Shown here: one piece after another, positions 51,693-59,995 of the stretch
Layout: each line of letters starts with the position of its first letter
Numbering within the stretch: position 1 is the stretch's first letter
Assembly: GCF_000720175.1 (NCBI RefSeq)
Contig: NZ_JOIX01000032.1
Coordinates: 14,186-78,185, forward strand
Direction: 5' to 3'
Length of the DNA stretch: 64,000 bases
Source of the DNA: Streptomyces sp. NRRL S-337
GTDB taxonomy: Bacteria; Actinomycetota; Actinomycetes; Streptomycetales; Streptomycetaceae
Program-made: the position numbers and the translations under genes
The notes under the pieces: model-generated
The model's database searches: none
Seen by the model: only the letters and a program-made list of their open reading frames with translations
Told to the model about the DNA's origin: nothing

Positions 51693-53595
51693 CGGAGCCC
51701 TCCATCGCGCTCTTGTCGGGGTGATTGCCGTGGTCGGTGTCGGGGGCCTTGTCTTGGTTCGTTTCGTGGGGTCTGGCGCGGTCGGTGTCGGGGGCCGTGT
51801 GGAGGGCCAGCTCCATCACGGCGTCCTGGGTGGCTTCTTCGGCGGTGAGTTCACCGGCCAGCCGGCCCTGGGACATCACCAGCACCCGGTCGCTCATGCC
51901 GAGCACCTCCGGCAGGTCGCTGGAGATCATCAGGACCGCCCGGCCGGACGCGGTCAGCTCGTTGATGAGCTGGTAGATCTCGACCTTGGCGCCGACGTCG
52001 ATACCTCGTGTGGGCTCGTCGAGGATCAGCAACCGGGTGTCCGCGAGCAGCCATTTGCCGATGACGATCTTCTGCTGGTTGCCCCCGGAGAGCGTCCGGG
52101 CGGGCTGCGCCAGGCCGCTCATCCGGACCTTCAACTGCTCGGCCACGGTGGCCGCTCGGCGTCGCTGGGCGCCGCGGTCCACCAGCCCGCCGCGGGTGTC
52201 GCGGTTGAGCCGGGCCAGGGTGAGGTTGTCCTGGAGGGACGCGTCCAGGACCAGTCCCTGGCCCTTGCGGTCCTCCGGTACGAGGCCGAGCCCGGCGCGC
52301 ATCGCGGCGCGGACGTCTCCGCGGGCCAGCCGCTCGCCGTCGATCTCGACCGTGCCGGCGTCGTACGGGTCCACCCCGAAGACGGCCCGGGCCACCTCGG
52401 TGCGGCCCGCGCCGACCAGCCCGGCCAGTCCCACGACCTCACCGGCCCGCACCTCGAAGTCGACGTCCCGGAACACCGGTCCGGTGCCACGGCCGTGGCG
52501 GGTCAGACCGCGGACCCGCAGCAGCGGCGGCCCGGGCCGGTCGGGGCGTTGCCGCGGGTATTGCTCGGCGATGTCCCGCCCCACCATGAGGCGGATCAGC
52601 TCGTCCTCGCCGGTCGAGGCCGGCACCTGGGCGACCGAGCGACCGTCGCGCAGCACCGTGACGCGGTCGCCGAGCGCCCCGATCTCCTCCAGGTGGTGGG
52701 TGATGAAGAGGATTCCGACGCCGGCGGCGCGCAGTTCGCGGACGATCCCGAAGAGGGTCTCGACCTCCTCGGAGGTGAGCACCGCGGTCGGCTCGTCCAT
52801 GATCAGCACCCGCGCGTCGAGGCTGAGCGCCTTGGCGATCTCGACCATCTGGAGGCGGGCGATGCCCAGTTCGGCGACCGGGGTGTCCGGGGAGACGTCC
52901 AGCCGTACGCGCCGCAGCAGTTCGGCGGCGCGGGTCCGCATCGTCTTCTTGTCGATGAGGCCGAGGCGAGTACGCGGCTGGCGGCCGAGGAAGAGGTTCT
53001 CGGCGACGGTCAGGCCGGGAACGAGGGTGAACTCCTGGTGAATGGTGGCGATGCCGAGCCGCTCGGCGTCCTGGGCAGAGCGGATGTGCACCTCGCGCAG
53101 GCCGCCGTCGGGCGGGGCGTCGGGCCTGGTGGGCTTGGTGGTGGGCCGGGTGCCGGGCCTGGTGCCGGGCCTGGTGGGCTCGGTGGTGGGCCCGGCGTCG
53201 GGCCCTTCCGGCCCGGGGGCGGCGAGGATGCGGCCCTGGTCGGGGCGGTGGGCGCCGGACAGCATCTTGATGAGCGTGCTCTTGCCCGCGCCGTTCTCCC
53301 CGAGGAGTACGTGCACCTCCCCGCCGCGCAGGCTCAGGTCCACGCCGTCCAGCGCACGCACCCCCGGGAAGGACTTGGTCACCCCCTCCACGCGCAGCAG
53401 TTCGCGGCCGTCCGGTACGTCGGCCGGTCCGCCGCCCGGCAGGCCGGCTGCCGCACGGCCCGGCACATCGGCCGGTACGCCGGCCGGTACGTCGCCCGGT
53501 GCGCCATCCGGTACACCGTCCGACACGCGATCCGGTATGCCGTCCGGAACGTCGGCCGGTATGCCGTCCGGAACGTCGTCGTTGACGCCGGTCAT
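51682..53595 (-). CDS. rbsA: ribose-type ABC transporter double ATPase with repeat-rich extension and insert
   Basis: A 637-residue twin ATPase from ATG 53595. First domain: Walker A GENGAGKST at 99-107, Q-loop region IATIHQEFT, Walker B ARVLIMDEPT. Second domain: degenerate P-loop GLVGAGRTE, LSGGNQQKIVIGKWL signature, LLILDEPTRGIDVGAK. Two additions are unusual: residues 5-63 repeat DGIPADVP/DGVPDGAP-like units, and 124-167 insert GPEGPDAGPTTEPTRPGTRP-like repeats between Walker A and the Q-loop, where the family has a short beta hairpin. Total length exceeds typical RbsA (about 500 aa) mainly for this reason. Energises sugar uptake. Confidence 0.93.
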   Translation of the reverse strand: MTGVNDDVPDGIPADVPDGIPDRVSDGVPDGAPGDVPAGVPADVPGRAAAGLPGGGPADVPDGRELLRVEGVTKSFPGVRALDGVDLSLRGGEVHVLLGENGAGKSTLIKMLSGAHRPDQGRILAAPGPEGPDAGPTTEPTRPGTRPGTRPTTKPTRPDAPPDGGLREVHIRSAQDAERLGIATIHQEFTLVPGLTVAENLFLGRQPRTRLGLIDKKTMRTRAAELLRRVRLDVSPDTPVAELGIARLQMVEIAKALSLDARVLIMDEPTAVLTSEEVETLFGIVRELRAAGVGILFITHHLEEIGALGDRVTVLRDGRSVAQVPASTGEDELIRLMVGRDIAEQYPRQRPDRPGPPLLRVRGLTRHGRGTGPVFRDVDFEVRAGEVVGLAGLVGAGRTEVARAVFGVDPYDAGTVEIDGERLARGDVRAAMRAGLGLVPEDRKGQGLVLDASLQDNLTLARLNRDTRGGLVDRGAQRRRAATVAEQLKVRMSGLAQPARTLSGGNQQKIVIGKWLLADTRLLILDEPTRGIDVGAKVEIYQLINELTASGRAVLMISSDLPEVLGMSDRVLVMSQGRLAGELTAEEATQDAVMELALHTAPDTDRARPHETNQDKAPDTDHGNHPDKSAMEGSDVR

Positions 53596-53963
53596 GCGCT
53601 GCCCCTCTCGTCCTCGTGTGACTGCTGGCTGCTCGCTGATGGCTGCTGTCTGCTGGCTGCTCACTGGTCTGGCTGGTGCTGGTGCTGGTGCTGGTGCGAC
53701 GGTTGTGGTTGTGGTCCTGTCCGCCGATCCGGCTGGTGGTGTGGCTGCTCGTGTGGTCCCTCGGGGCTCCTCGGAGACGAAGTACGGAGGTCGGGGCGGT
53801 GTGCCGGGCGTCGGAGTCGGTCGGGGCGGGGTGCTGGGCGTCGGAGTCGGTCGGGGTGAGTCGCCGGGCTCGGGGCTCCGGAGGTGGAGATGAGGGCCGG
53901 AGGTCGGAGACGGTCGGGTGGGCGGCACGCCGCGGGTCGGAGGCGTACGTACCACCCCGCAGG
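53596..53963. repeat. 368-bp lacI-rbsA gap with 30-bp tandem repeat and GGTGCT run
   Basis: 53791-53820 and 53821-53850 are a 30-bp tandem repeat differing at two positions, followed by a third partial copy. Near 53672-53696 CTGGTG is iterated four times. The rbsA ATG ribosome site GAGAGGGGCAG lies at the left end. No LacI-consensus site seen, so rbsA is probably read from the lacI promoter. Confidence 0.7.
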
Positions 53964-54965
53964 TCAGCCGGCCGTCGGTTCGCCGCAGGAGCGGCGGGGC
54001 ACGAGCCGGGCCGGGAGCAGTACCGATTCGGCGGGCCGGCCCTCGATTCGGGCCAGCAGGGCGCGGACGGCGGCCCGGCCCAGTTCGCGGGTGGGCTGGG
54101 CGATGGCGGTCAGCGGCGGATCGGTGTGGGCGAACCAGGGAACGTCGTCGTAGACCACCAGCGCCATGTCGTCGGGGACCCGCAGTCCGCGGGCGCGGAG
54201 TTCGTCCAGCGCGCCGAGCGCCATCAGGTTGTCGGTGGCCAGGACCGCGTCCGGTGGCTCGGGGAGGTCGAGGAAGCCGCGCATCATCTGGCGGCCGCCG
54301 GTGGGCTGGAGATCGGGGGTGGCGCCGACCCGTTCGTCGGGCAGCGGGATGCCGTGGTCGGCCAGCGCCGTACGGAAGAGGGCGAGGCGCTCGTCGCCGG
54401 TGGGGGTGCCGGCCGGGGCGACGATGATCGCGGGGCGGCGGCGGCCGAGCGCGGCGAGATGGCCGGCGAGTTCGGTGAGCGCGGCGCGGCCGTCGGCGCG
54501 TACACAGGGGGCGTCGATGCCGGGAACGCTGCGGTCCAGCAGGACCAGCGGGGTGCCGGAGGCGACGACCTCGCGGAGCATCGCCGACCCACTACCGGCC
54601 GAGCTGACCAGCAGCCCGTCGATCCGGCGGTCGAGCAGGGTACGGATGTAGTCGTCCTGCTGCTCGGGGCGTTCGCCGGCGTTGCCGATGACCAGGCTGT
54701 AGCCGAGGCTGCGGGCCGCGTCCTCGACGGCGTCGGCCAGCTCGGTGAAGAACGGGTTGGTCAGATCGCTGATGATCAGGCCGAGCGCGCCGGTCCGGGC
54801 GGTGCGCAGGGCGCGGGCGACGCTGTTGGGGCGGTAGCCCAGTTCGCGTACGGCGGCGAGCACCCGGTCGCGGGTCTCGGCGACCGGGCTGTGCCCATTG
54901 AGGACCCGGGAGACCGTGGCCACGGAGACCCCTGCCCGCTCTGCCACGTCCTTGATGTTCGCCAT
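53964..54965 (-). CDS. LacI family transcriptional regulator (probable repressor of the ribose genes)
   Basis: A 333-residue regulator. HTH and hinge: MANIKDVAERAGVSVATVS, RVLNGHSPVAETRDRVLAAVRELGYRPNSVARALRT, near consensus for the family. The effector domain follows: GLIISDLTNPFFTELADAVEDAA, PLVLLDRSV, AVLATDNLMALGALDELRARGLRVPDDMALVVYDDVPW, resembling sugar-binding proteins. It is the first gene before rbsA on the same strand. Two LacI-consensus operators lie 41-87 bp upstream of the ATG, so it represses itself and likely the transporter genes; ribose or a related sugar is the probable inducer. Confidence 0.95.
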   Translation of the reverse strand: MANIKDVAERAGVSVATVSRVLNGHSPVAETRDRVLAAVRELGYRPNSVARALRTARTGALGLIISDLTNPFFTELADAVEDAARSLGYSLVIGNAGERPEQQDDYIRTLLDRRIDGLLVSSAGSGSAMLREVVASGTPLVLLDRSVPGIDAPCVRADGRAALTELAGHLAALGRRRPAIIVAPAGTPTGDERLALFRTALADHGIPLPDERVGATPDLQPTGGRQMMRGFLDLPEPPDAVLATDNLMALGALDELRARGLRVPDDMALVVYDDVPWFAHTDPPLTAIAQPTRELGRAAVRALLARIEGRPAESVLLPARLVPRRSCGEPTAG

Positions 54966-55005
54966 GGCGCCGTTGCCGTTCCGTTCGTGTGGGTAATCGT
55001 GTGTG

Positions 55006-55052
55006 TGTAATCGTTTTCACGGGGTGCCGTGAGGGCTACGAAATCGATTACA
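55006..55052 (-). promoter_or_regulatory. two LacI-type operators before lacI
   Basis: TGTAATCGTTTTCA at 55006-55019 matches the LacI/GalR consensus TGnAAnCGnTTnCA at every fixed position; CGAAATCGATTACA at 55039-55052 matches at all but the first. Their centres are 33 bp apart, about three helical turns, allowing cooperative binding. Confidence 0.8.
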
Positions 55053-55182
55053 TGGTGGGCGCGTCAAGGCACGGTGCGCGTGGCCTGTGTCACACAGGGG
55101 ATGCGTGGCGGGCCTACGAGGTCGTACGAGACGTCGCGAAGCGGGGTGGCACACGGGCCGGCACACGGGCCCGGCATACGAA

Positions 55183-55220
55183 AGGGGCCGCACCCCGGGT
55201 CGGTCCGGGATGCGGCCCCT
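55183..55220 (-). terminator. hairpin terminator after ohr
   Basis: A 10-bp stem (55183-55192 with 55211-55220) continued after one mismatch by a 5-bp GC stem. On the minus strand it is about 107 bp after the ohr stop and before the lacI promoter. Confidence 0.75.
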
Positions 55221-55326
55221 GGCTCGTGCGCAGAGACGCCGTTACGGGAATCCCCCTCGGGAAAGCCCGTTACGACGAACGCCATTGCGGAAGGCGCCTC
55301 TGCGGAAGATGCCGTCGCGGCGACGG

Positions 55327-55755
55327 TCAGGCGACGGTCAGCTTGACGTCGATGTTGCCGCGGGTGGCGTGGGAGTACGGGCACACCTGGTGCGCCTTCT
55401 CCACGAGGTCCTTGGCGGTGGCGGCGTCGACCGTGGGGATGGAGGCGACGATCTCGACCGTGAGGCCGAAGGCGCCGTCCGGGGTCTTGCCGATGCCGAC
55501 CTTGGCGGTCACCCGGGAGCCGGAGACATCGGCGTTCTCCCGGCGGGCGACGACGCTGAGCGCGCCCTGGAAGCAGGCGCTGTAACCGGCCGCGAACAGC
55601 TGCTCCGGGTTGGTGCCGGCGCCGCTGCCGCCCTGCTCCTTGGGCGGGTTGACGACCACGTCGAGCTTGCCGTCGTCGCTGGCGACGCGGCCGTCACGGC
55701 CGTTCTCCGCGGTGGCGACGGCGGTGTAGACGACGTCGACGGTCTGGATGGACAT
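55327..55755 (-). CDS. ohr: organic hydroperoxide resistance protein (OsmC/Ohr)
   Basis: A 142-residue thiol peroxidase. The two catalytic cysteines are in AGYSACFQGAL and HQVCPYSHATRGNIDV, the Ohr subtype pattern; GTNPEQLFAAGYSACF is diagnostic. It reduces organic hydroperoxides, using lipoylated proteins or thiols as electron source in characterised members. GGAGGATTTCGT precedes the ATG. The usual OhrR partner is not adjacent; the MarR protein at 56995 is a possible regulator but is divergent from another gene. Confidence 0.95.
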   Translation of the reverse strand: MSIQTVDVVYTAVATAENGRDGRVASDDGKLDVVVNPPKEQGGSGAGTNPEQLFAAGYSACFQGALSVVARRENADVSGSRVTAKVGIGKTPDGAFGLTVEIVASIPTVDAATAKDLVEKAHQVCPYSHATRGNIDVKLTVA

Positions 55756-55884
55756 ACGAAATCCTCCTGTGGTTCGCCGCGACTCGCGCCCACGGATCGC
55801 GACGGCTTGCCGCCGAGCCTAACGGGCCCGCGCAAGGGCACGGCCAGGAGGGCTCGCCGCCCGGCGGCCGCCGCCGCTGATCGC

Positions 55885-56907
55885 TCAGGCTTCCGTCAGG
55901 CTCACGATCATCTTGCCGGTGTTCTCACCGCGGAGCATGCCCAGGAAGGCGTCCACGCCGCGCTCGATGCCGGCGACCTTGGTCTCGCTGTACTTCAGCT
56001 CGCCGGAGCGGATCCAGGCGGAGACCTCCTCGACGAACTGCGGCTGCAGCGCGGAGTGGTCGCTGACCAGCAGGCCCTGGAGGCGCAGCCGCTTGCCGAT
56101 GACCATGGCGAGGTTGCGCGGCGCGGGGCTCGGCTCGGTGGCGTTGTACATCGAGATCATGCCGCAGATGGCCGCCCGGCCGTGGACGTTGAGGGCGCTG
56201 ATGGCCGCTTCGAGGTGGTCGCCGCCGACGTTGTCGAAGTAGACGTCGATGCCCTCCGGCGCGGCCTCCTTCAGCTGCTGGGTGACGTTGCCGTTCTTGT
56301 AGTTGAAGGCGGCGTCGAAGCCGTACTCCTCGACCAGGAGCTTGACCTTCTCGTCGGAGCCGGCCGAGCCGATGACCCGGGAGGCGCCCTTGAGCTTGGC
56401 GATCTGGCCGACCTCGCTGCCCACCGCACCGGCCGCGCCGGATACGAAGACGGCGTCGCCCTCCTTGAAGGACGCGACCTCCAGCAGGCCCGCGTAGGCG
56501 GTCAGGCCCGGCATGCCCAGGACACCGAGGTAGGCGGTGAGCGGGGCCAGCGACGGGTCCACCTTGGCGGTCCGCTTGGCGTCCACGACGGCGTACTCGC
56601 GCCAGCCGAGGCCGTGCAGGACGTGGTCGCCGACGGCGAGGGAGTCGTCGCGGGAGGCGATGACCTCACCGACCGCGCCGCCGTCCATCGGCTCGTCGAG
56701 CTGGAAGGGCGGGACGTAGGACTTCACGTCGTTCATCCGGCCGCGCATGTACGGGTCGACGGAGAAGTGCTGGTTGCGGACGAGGACCTGGCCCTCGCCG
56801 AGCTCGGGCACCGCGGCCTCGCGCAGCGCGAAGTCCTCCGGGGTGGGCCAGCCGTGCGGGCGGGCGACGAGGTGCCATTCGCGGCTGGTCGTGGGCAGTG
56901 CGGACAT
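55885..56907 (-). CDS. NADP-dependent oxidoreductase, MDR family (LTB4DH/CurA-like)
   Basis: A 340-residue zinc-independent medium-chain reductase. ATG 56907 is chosen because AGGAGG lies 9 bases upstream; an ATG at 56916 touches that site. Motifs: VRNQHFSVDPYMRGRM, GWREYAVVD, GLTAYAGLLEVASFKEGD, nucleotide-binding VSGAAGAVGSEVGQIAKLKG, DVYFDNVGG and IVSLTEA at the end. Lacks the zinc-binding cysteines of alcohol dehydrogenases. Reduces alpha,beta-unsaturated carbonyls in relatives, so detoxification of reactive aldehydes or ketones is likely. Divergent MarR gene suggests inducible control. Confidence 0.93.
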   Translation of the reverse strand: MSALPTTSREWHLVARPHGWPTPEDFALREAAVPELGEGQVLVRNQHFSVDPYMRGRMNDVKSYVPPFQLDEPMDGGAVGEVIASRDDSLAVGDHVLHGLGWREYAVVDAKRTAKVDPSLAPLTAYLGVLGMPGLTAYAGLLEVASFKEGDAVFVSGAAGAVGSEVGQIAKLKGASRVIGSAGSDEKVKLLVEEYGFDAAFNYKNGNVTQQLKEAAPEGIDVYFDNVGGDHLEAAISALNVHGRAAICGMISMYNATEPSPAPRNLAMVIGKRLRLQGLLVSDHSALQPQFVEEVSAWIRSGELKYSETKVAGIERGVDAFLGMLRGENTGKMIVSLTEA

Positions 56908-56927
56908 GAGAGCCATCCTCCTAATGC

Positions 56928-56940
56928 TTCAGGTACTGAA
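56928..56940. promoter_or_regulatory. candidate MarR operator TTCAG-GTA-CTGAA
   Basis: A perfect 5-bp inverted repeat, 21 bp before the oxidoreductase ATG, within the 87-bp divergent region. A minus-strand TTGACA (56972-56967) lies nearby as a possible -35. A looser dyad TTTCATGATGTCAA overlaps it. Confidence 0.45.
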
Positions 56941-56994
56941 ACAACCATGGACTCGATATTTCATGATGTCAAGTAATCGGCTATCCTGGTCCGC

Positions 56995-57426
56995 ATGACA
57001 CCGCGCCCAGACTCCTTGACCGTCGAGGTCGTCGATCTCATCGGCACCGTCGTCGCCCGTTACCACGAGGAGTACGAGCACGCCGCGGCCGAGCACTCCC
57101 TCACCGGCACGCAGGCCCGGGTCCTCAGCCTGCTCGCGGTCGGGCCGCAGCCCATGCGCAAGATCGCCAACTGCCTGAAGTGCGAGCCGTCGAACGTCAC
57201 CGGCATCGTGGACCGCCTGGAGTCCCGCGGCCTGGTCGAGCGCCGGCCCGACCCGGACGACCGCCGCGTCAAGCTCGCCGCCGCGACGGACGAGGGCGCG
57301 CGGACCGCCGAGGCGCTGCGGACGTCGCTGCACTTCGCCCGCGAGCCGCTCGGCAAGCTCACGATCGCCGAGCGCACGCTGCTGAAGGAACTGCTGCAGC
57401 GGATGCTGGGCGGCACCGCCGAGTAG
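56995..57426 (+). CDS. MarR family transcriptional regulator
   Basis: A 143-residue winged-helix regulator. The HTH and wing are LTGTQARVLSLLAVGPQPMRKIANCLKCEPSNVTGIVDRLESRGLVERRPDPDDRRVKLAAAT, canonical MarR. Two cysteines, in NCLKCEPSN at the recognition helix, could sense oxidants or electrophiles, as in redox-sensing MarR proteins; this is inference. Divergent from the MDR oxidoreductase with a palindrome between. Confidence 0.95.
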   Translation: MTPRPDSLTVEVVDLIGTVVARYHEEYEHAAAEHSLTGTQARVLSLLAVGPQPMRKIANCLKCEPSNVTGIVDRLESRGLVERRPDPDDRRVKLAAATDEGARTAEALRTSLHFAREPLGKLTIAERTLLKELLQRMLGGTAE

Positions 57427-57535
57427 GCGGGAGGCCCGGCCCCGCGATCCGTGCGTCTCCGCCTCGCAAGTGGCCCACGATCGCCGCACCCAGGTGGACC
57501 GGGCGGGCGGGCCGGTGGCGGCTTAGGGTCGCGGT

Positions 57536-58159
57536 ATGACACAGCCCAGCGCCTCCCGCCACTCCGTCGACTTCTACTTCGACCCCATCTGCCCGTTCGC
57601 CTGGATCTCCTCCCGCTGGATCCTGGAGGTCGAGCAGCACCGCGAGCTGGACCTGCGGTTCCGCGTGATGAGCCTGTCCGTGCTCAACGAGGGCCGCACG
57701 GACCTCCCCGAGAAGTACCGCGAGCTGCTGGACTCCGGGTGGGGCCCGGTGCGGGTGTGCATCGCGGCGGCCCAGGAGCACGGCGAGGGGGTGCTGCGCG
57801 ACCTCTACACCGCGCTGGGCACCCGTATCCACAACAATGGCCGCGAGGACACCGCGGCCGTCATCGAGGAGGCGCTCGCCGAGGTCGGGTTGCCGGCTGG
57901 GCTGGCCCGTGCCGCCGAGAGCGACGCCTACGACGATGCGCTGCGCAAGAGCCACCACGAGGGCATGGACCCGGTCGGCGAGGACGTCGGGACGCCCACG
58001 ATCCACATCGACGGCGTCGCCTTCTTCGGGCCGGTGCTGATGGCGATCCCGCGCGGCGAGGACGCGGCGCGGGTCTTCGACGGCGCCCGCCTCCTCGCCG
58101 GTTACGACAAGTTCTTCGAGCTCAAGCGGACCCGCACCGGCGAGTTCGACTTCAGCTGA
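57536..58159 (+). CDS. DsbA-family protein of the mycothiol-dependent nitroreductase (Rv2466c) type, with CPFA active site
   Basis: A 207-residue cytosolic thioredoxin-fold protein. Sequence closely follows mycobacterial Rv2466c: [68 protein letters not shown]. Rv2466c uses C19-P-W-C22; here the site is Cys19-Pro-Phe-Ala22, so only the nucleophilic Cys remains. It could work with mycothiol by a monothiol mechanism. Plus-strand, ends overlapping the convergent exporter gene by 8 bp. Confidence 0.88.
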   Translation: MTQPSASRHSVDFYFDPICPFAWISSRWILEVEQHRELDLRFRVMSLSVLNEGRTDLPEKYRELLDSGWGPVRVCIAAAQEHGEGVLRDLYTALGTRIHNNGREDTAAVIEEALAEVGLPAGLARAAESDAYDDALRKSHHEGMDPVGEDVGTPTIHIDGVAFFGPVLMAIPRGEDAARVFDGARLLAGYDKFFELKRTRTGEFDFS

Positions 58160-59750
58160 CCGTTCCCGAGGGGGCCGGGGCCGGCTCCCGTTCCGCCGGA
58201 GCCTCCGCCGGCGCCGGACGTACGCCCCGCAGCAGCGCCACGGCCAGTACGGCGGCACAGAGCATCACGCCCGCGGCGCTCAGCACGGCCGTCTGCAGAC
58301 CGTCGGTGAAGGCCGCGCGGGCCGCGGTCAGCACCGCCCGGCCGGCCTGCGCCGGGAGGTGGGCGGCCACCGCGGCGGCGCCGGCCAGCGTCTCGTGTGC
58401 GGCGTCGGCCGCGCCCTGGGGGAGGCCGGCCGGCAGGGCGTCGTCCATGTGGCCGCGGTAGACGGCGCTGCCGATGCTGCCCAGGAGCGCCATGCCCAGC
58501 GCACCGCCCAGTTCGGTGCCGGACTCCAGCACGGCCGAGGCGGAGCCCGCGCGCTCCGGGGGCGCCGCGCCGAGGGCCAGTTCGTTGCCGAGCGACGCCA
58601 CCATCACCAGGCCGGAGGCGTAGACCGACGAGGCGACCAGGACGTACCAGAGTGCCGAGCCGGGCTCCACAAAGGAGAGCCAGACGAAGCCGCCGGCCGC
58701 GAGGACGAAGCCGAGCGCGATGACGTGCGCCCGGTCCATCCGCTGGCCGAGCGCCGTGGCCACCGCGGCCATGCCGCCCACCGCGAGGGTCGGCAGCAGG
58801 TTCCACAGCGCGGCCTGGAGCGGGCTCATGCCCCGTACGGTCTGCAGGTACTGGGTGAAGAAGACCGCGCAGCCGACGATCGCGAACATCGCCAGCAGGT
58901 TCATCAGCACCGAGACGCTGAACCCGCGGTGCCGGAAGAGTTCCAGGTCGAGCATGGGGTGGCGGGCGGTGCGCTGGCGGTGGACGAAGCCCGCGGCGGC
59001 CAGCAGGCCGGCGGCGAGGGCGAGCACGGGCAGGACGGACACGCCGTTGCGGGCCATCTCCTTGATGCCGTAGACGATCGGCAGCATGGCGAGCAGGGAG
59101 AGCAGCGAGCCGGGCAGGTCGAAGCGGCCGGTCGTCGGGTTTTTGAACTCCGGGAGCAGCAGCGGCCCGCAGACCAGCAGCAGCACCATCGCCGGGGTGT
59201 TGATCAGGAACACCGAGCCCCACCAGAAGTGCTCCAGCAGCAGTCCGCTGAGCACCGGTCCGACCGCGATCCCGCCCATGGTCGCGGCCGACCAGATGGC
59301 GATGGCCTTGCCGCGCTGCTTGGCGTCGTGGAAGAGGTTGCGGATCAGCGCCAGGGTGGACGGCATCAGGGTCGCGCCGCCGACACCGAGCAACGCCCGG
59401 GCGGCGATGAGCATTTCGGCGCTGCGGGCGTAGGCGGCGACCCCGGAGGCGAGGGCGAAGAGCAGGGCGCCGAACAGCAGCAGCCGGCGGCGCCCGATGC
59501 GGTCGCCCAGTGCGCCCATGGTGATGAGCAGGCCGGCCAGGACGAATCCGTAGACGTCCAGGATCCACAGCTGCTGGATGCTGCTCGGTTCCAGCTGCGC
59601 GGTCAGGAACGGCACCGCGAAGTAGAGCACCGAGACGTCCATGGAGACCAGGAGGCAGGGCAGCAGGAGGACGGCGAGGGCGATCCACTCCCGGCGGCCG
59701 GCCCGCGGCTCGGGGGCGGGGGCAGCGGATGTGTACGAGGTAAACGACAT
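58152..59750 (-). CDS. MFS multidrug exporter, DHA2 family, 14 TM
   Basis: About 532 residues from ATG 59750 ([13 protein letters not shown]); GTG 59759 and TTG 59786 are in-frame alternatives and none has a clear ribosome site. DHA2 features: [50 protein letters not shown] (motif A), [19 protein letters not shown] (motif B) and [16 protein letters not shown] (motif C). About 14 helices; the loop before the last helix is Ala-rich. Proton-driven efflux, similar to SmvA/LfrA quaternary-compound exporters. Divergent from the GntR-TetR regulator; GTAAGC-N7-GCTTAC (59761-59779) lies just before the start. Confidence 0.92.
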   Translation of the reverse strand: MSFTSYTSAAPAPEPRAGRREWIALAVLLLPCLLVSMDVSVLYFAVPFLTAQLEPSSIQQLWILDVYGFVLAGLLITMGALGDRIGRRRLLLFGALLFALASGVAAYARSAEMLIAARALLGVGGATLMPSTLALIRNLFHDAKQRGKAIAIWSAATMGGIAVGPVLSGLLLEHFWWGSVFLINTPAMVLLLVCGPLLLPEFKNPTTGRFDLPGSLLSLLAMLPIVYGIKEMARNGVSVLPVLALAAGLLAAAGFVHRQRTARHPMLDLELFRHRGFSVSVLMNLLAMFAIVGCAVFFTQYLQTVRGMSPLQAALWNLLPTLAVGGMAAVATALGQRMDRAHVIALGFVLAAGGFVWLSFVEPGSALWYVLVASSVYASGLVMVASLGNELALGAAPPERAGSASAVLESGTELGGALGMALLGSIGSAVYRGHMDDALPAGLPQGAADAAHETLAGAAAVAAHLPAQAGRAVLTAARAAFTDGLQTAVLSAAGVMLCAAVLAVALLRGVRPAPAEAPAEREPAPAPSGTVS

Positions 59751-59821
59751 GGGTGACACGGTAAGCACGCGCGGCTTACGGTGCAAACATCAGGGACAAC
59801 AAGGGAATTGGAGGTGCATCA

Positions 59822-59930
59822 CACTAGTGCGCCTACCTAGTGCGCCCGGTAGAAGAGCCGCAGGTAGCGGGCCGGTGGTGCACCGCGCTGCTAGGGTCGG
59901 CGCCAGCGGAAAGGCCCTGGTGCACTAGTA
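59822..59930. promoter_or_regulatory. CTAGTGC operator cluster between exporter and GntR-TetR regulator
   Basis: CTAGTGCGCC occurs twice (59824-59833, 59837-59846), the first inside the perfect palindrome CACTAGTG (59822-59829). The inverted form GTGCACTAG is at 59920-59928, and GGTGCACC at 59877-59884. Repeated recognition sites in a divergent region point to the adjacent regulator. Confidence 0.6.
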
Positions 59931-59995
59931 CGGCATGGAGAGGGCGCCGATACCGCACCCAGCTGATACGGCACCAAGACGGAGGAGGCCGCCCC

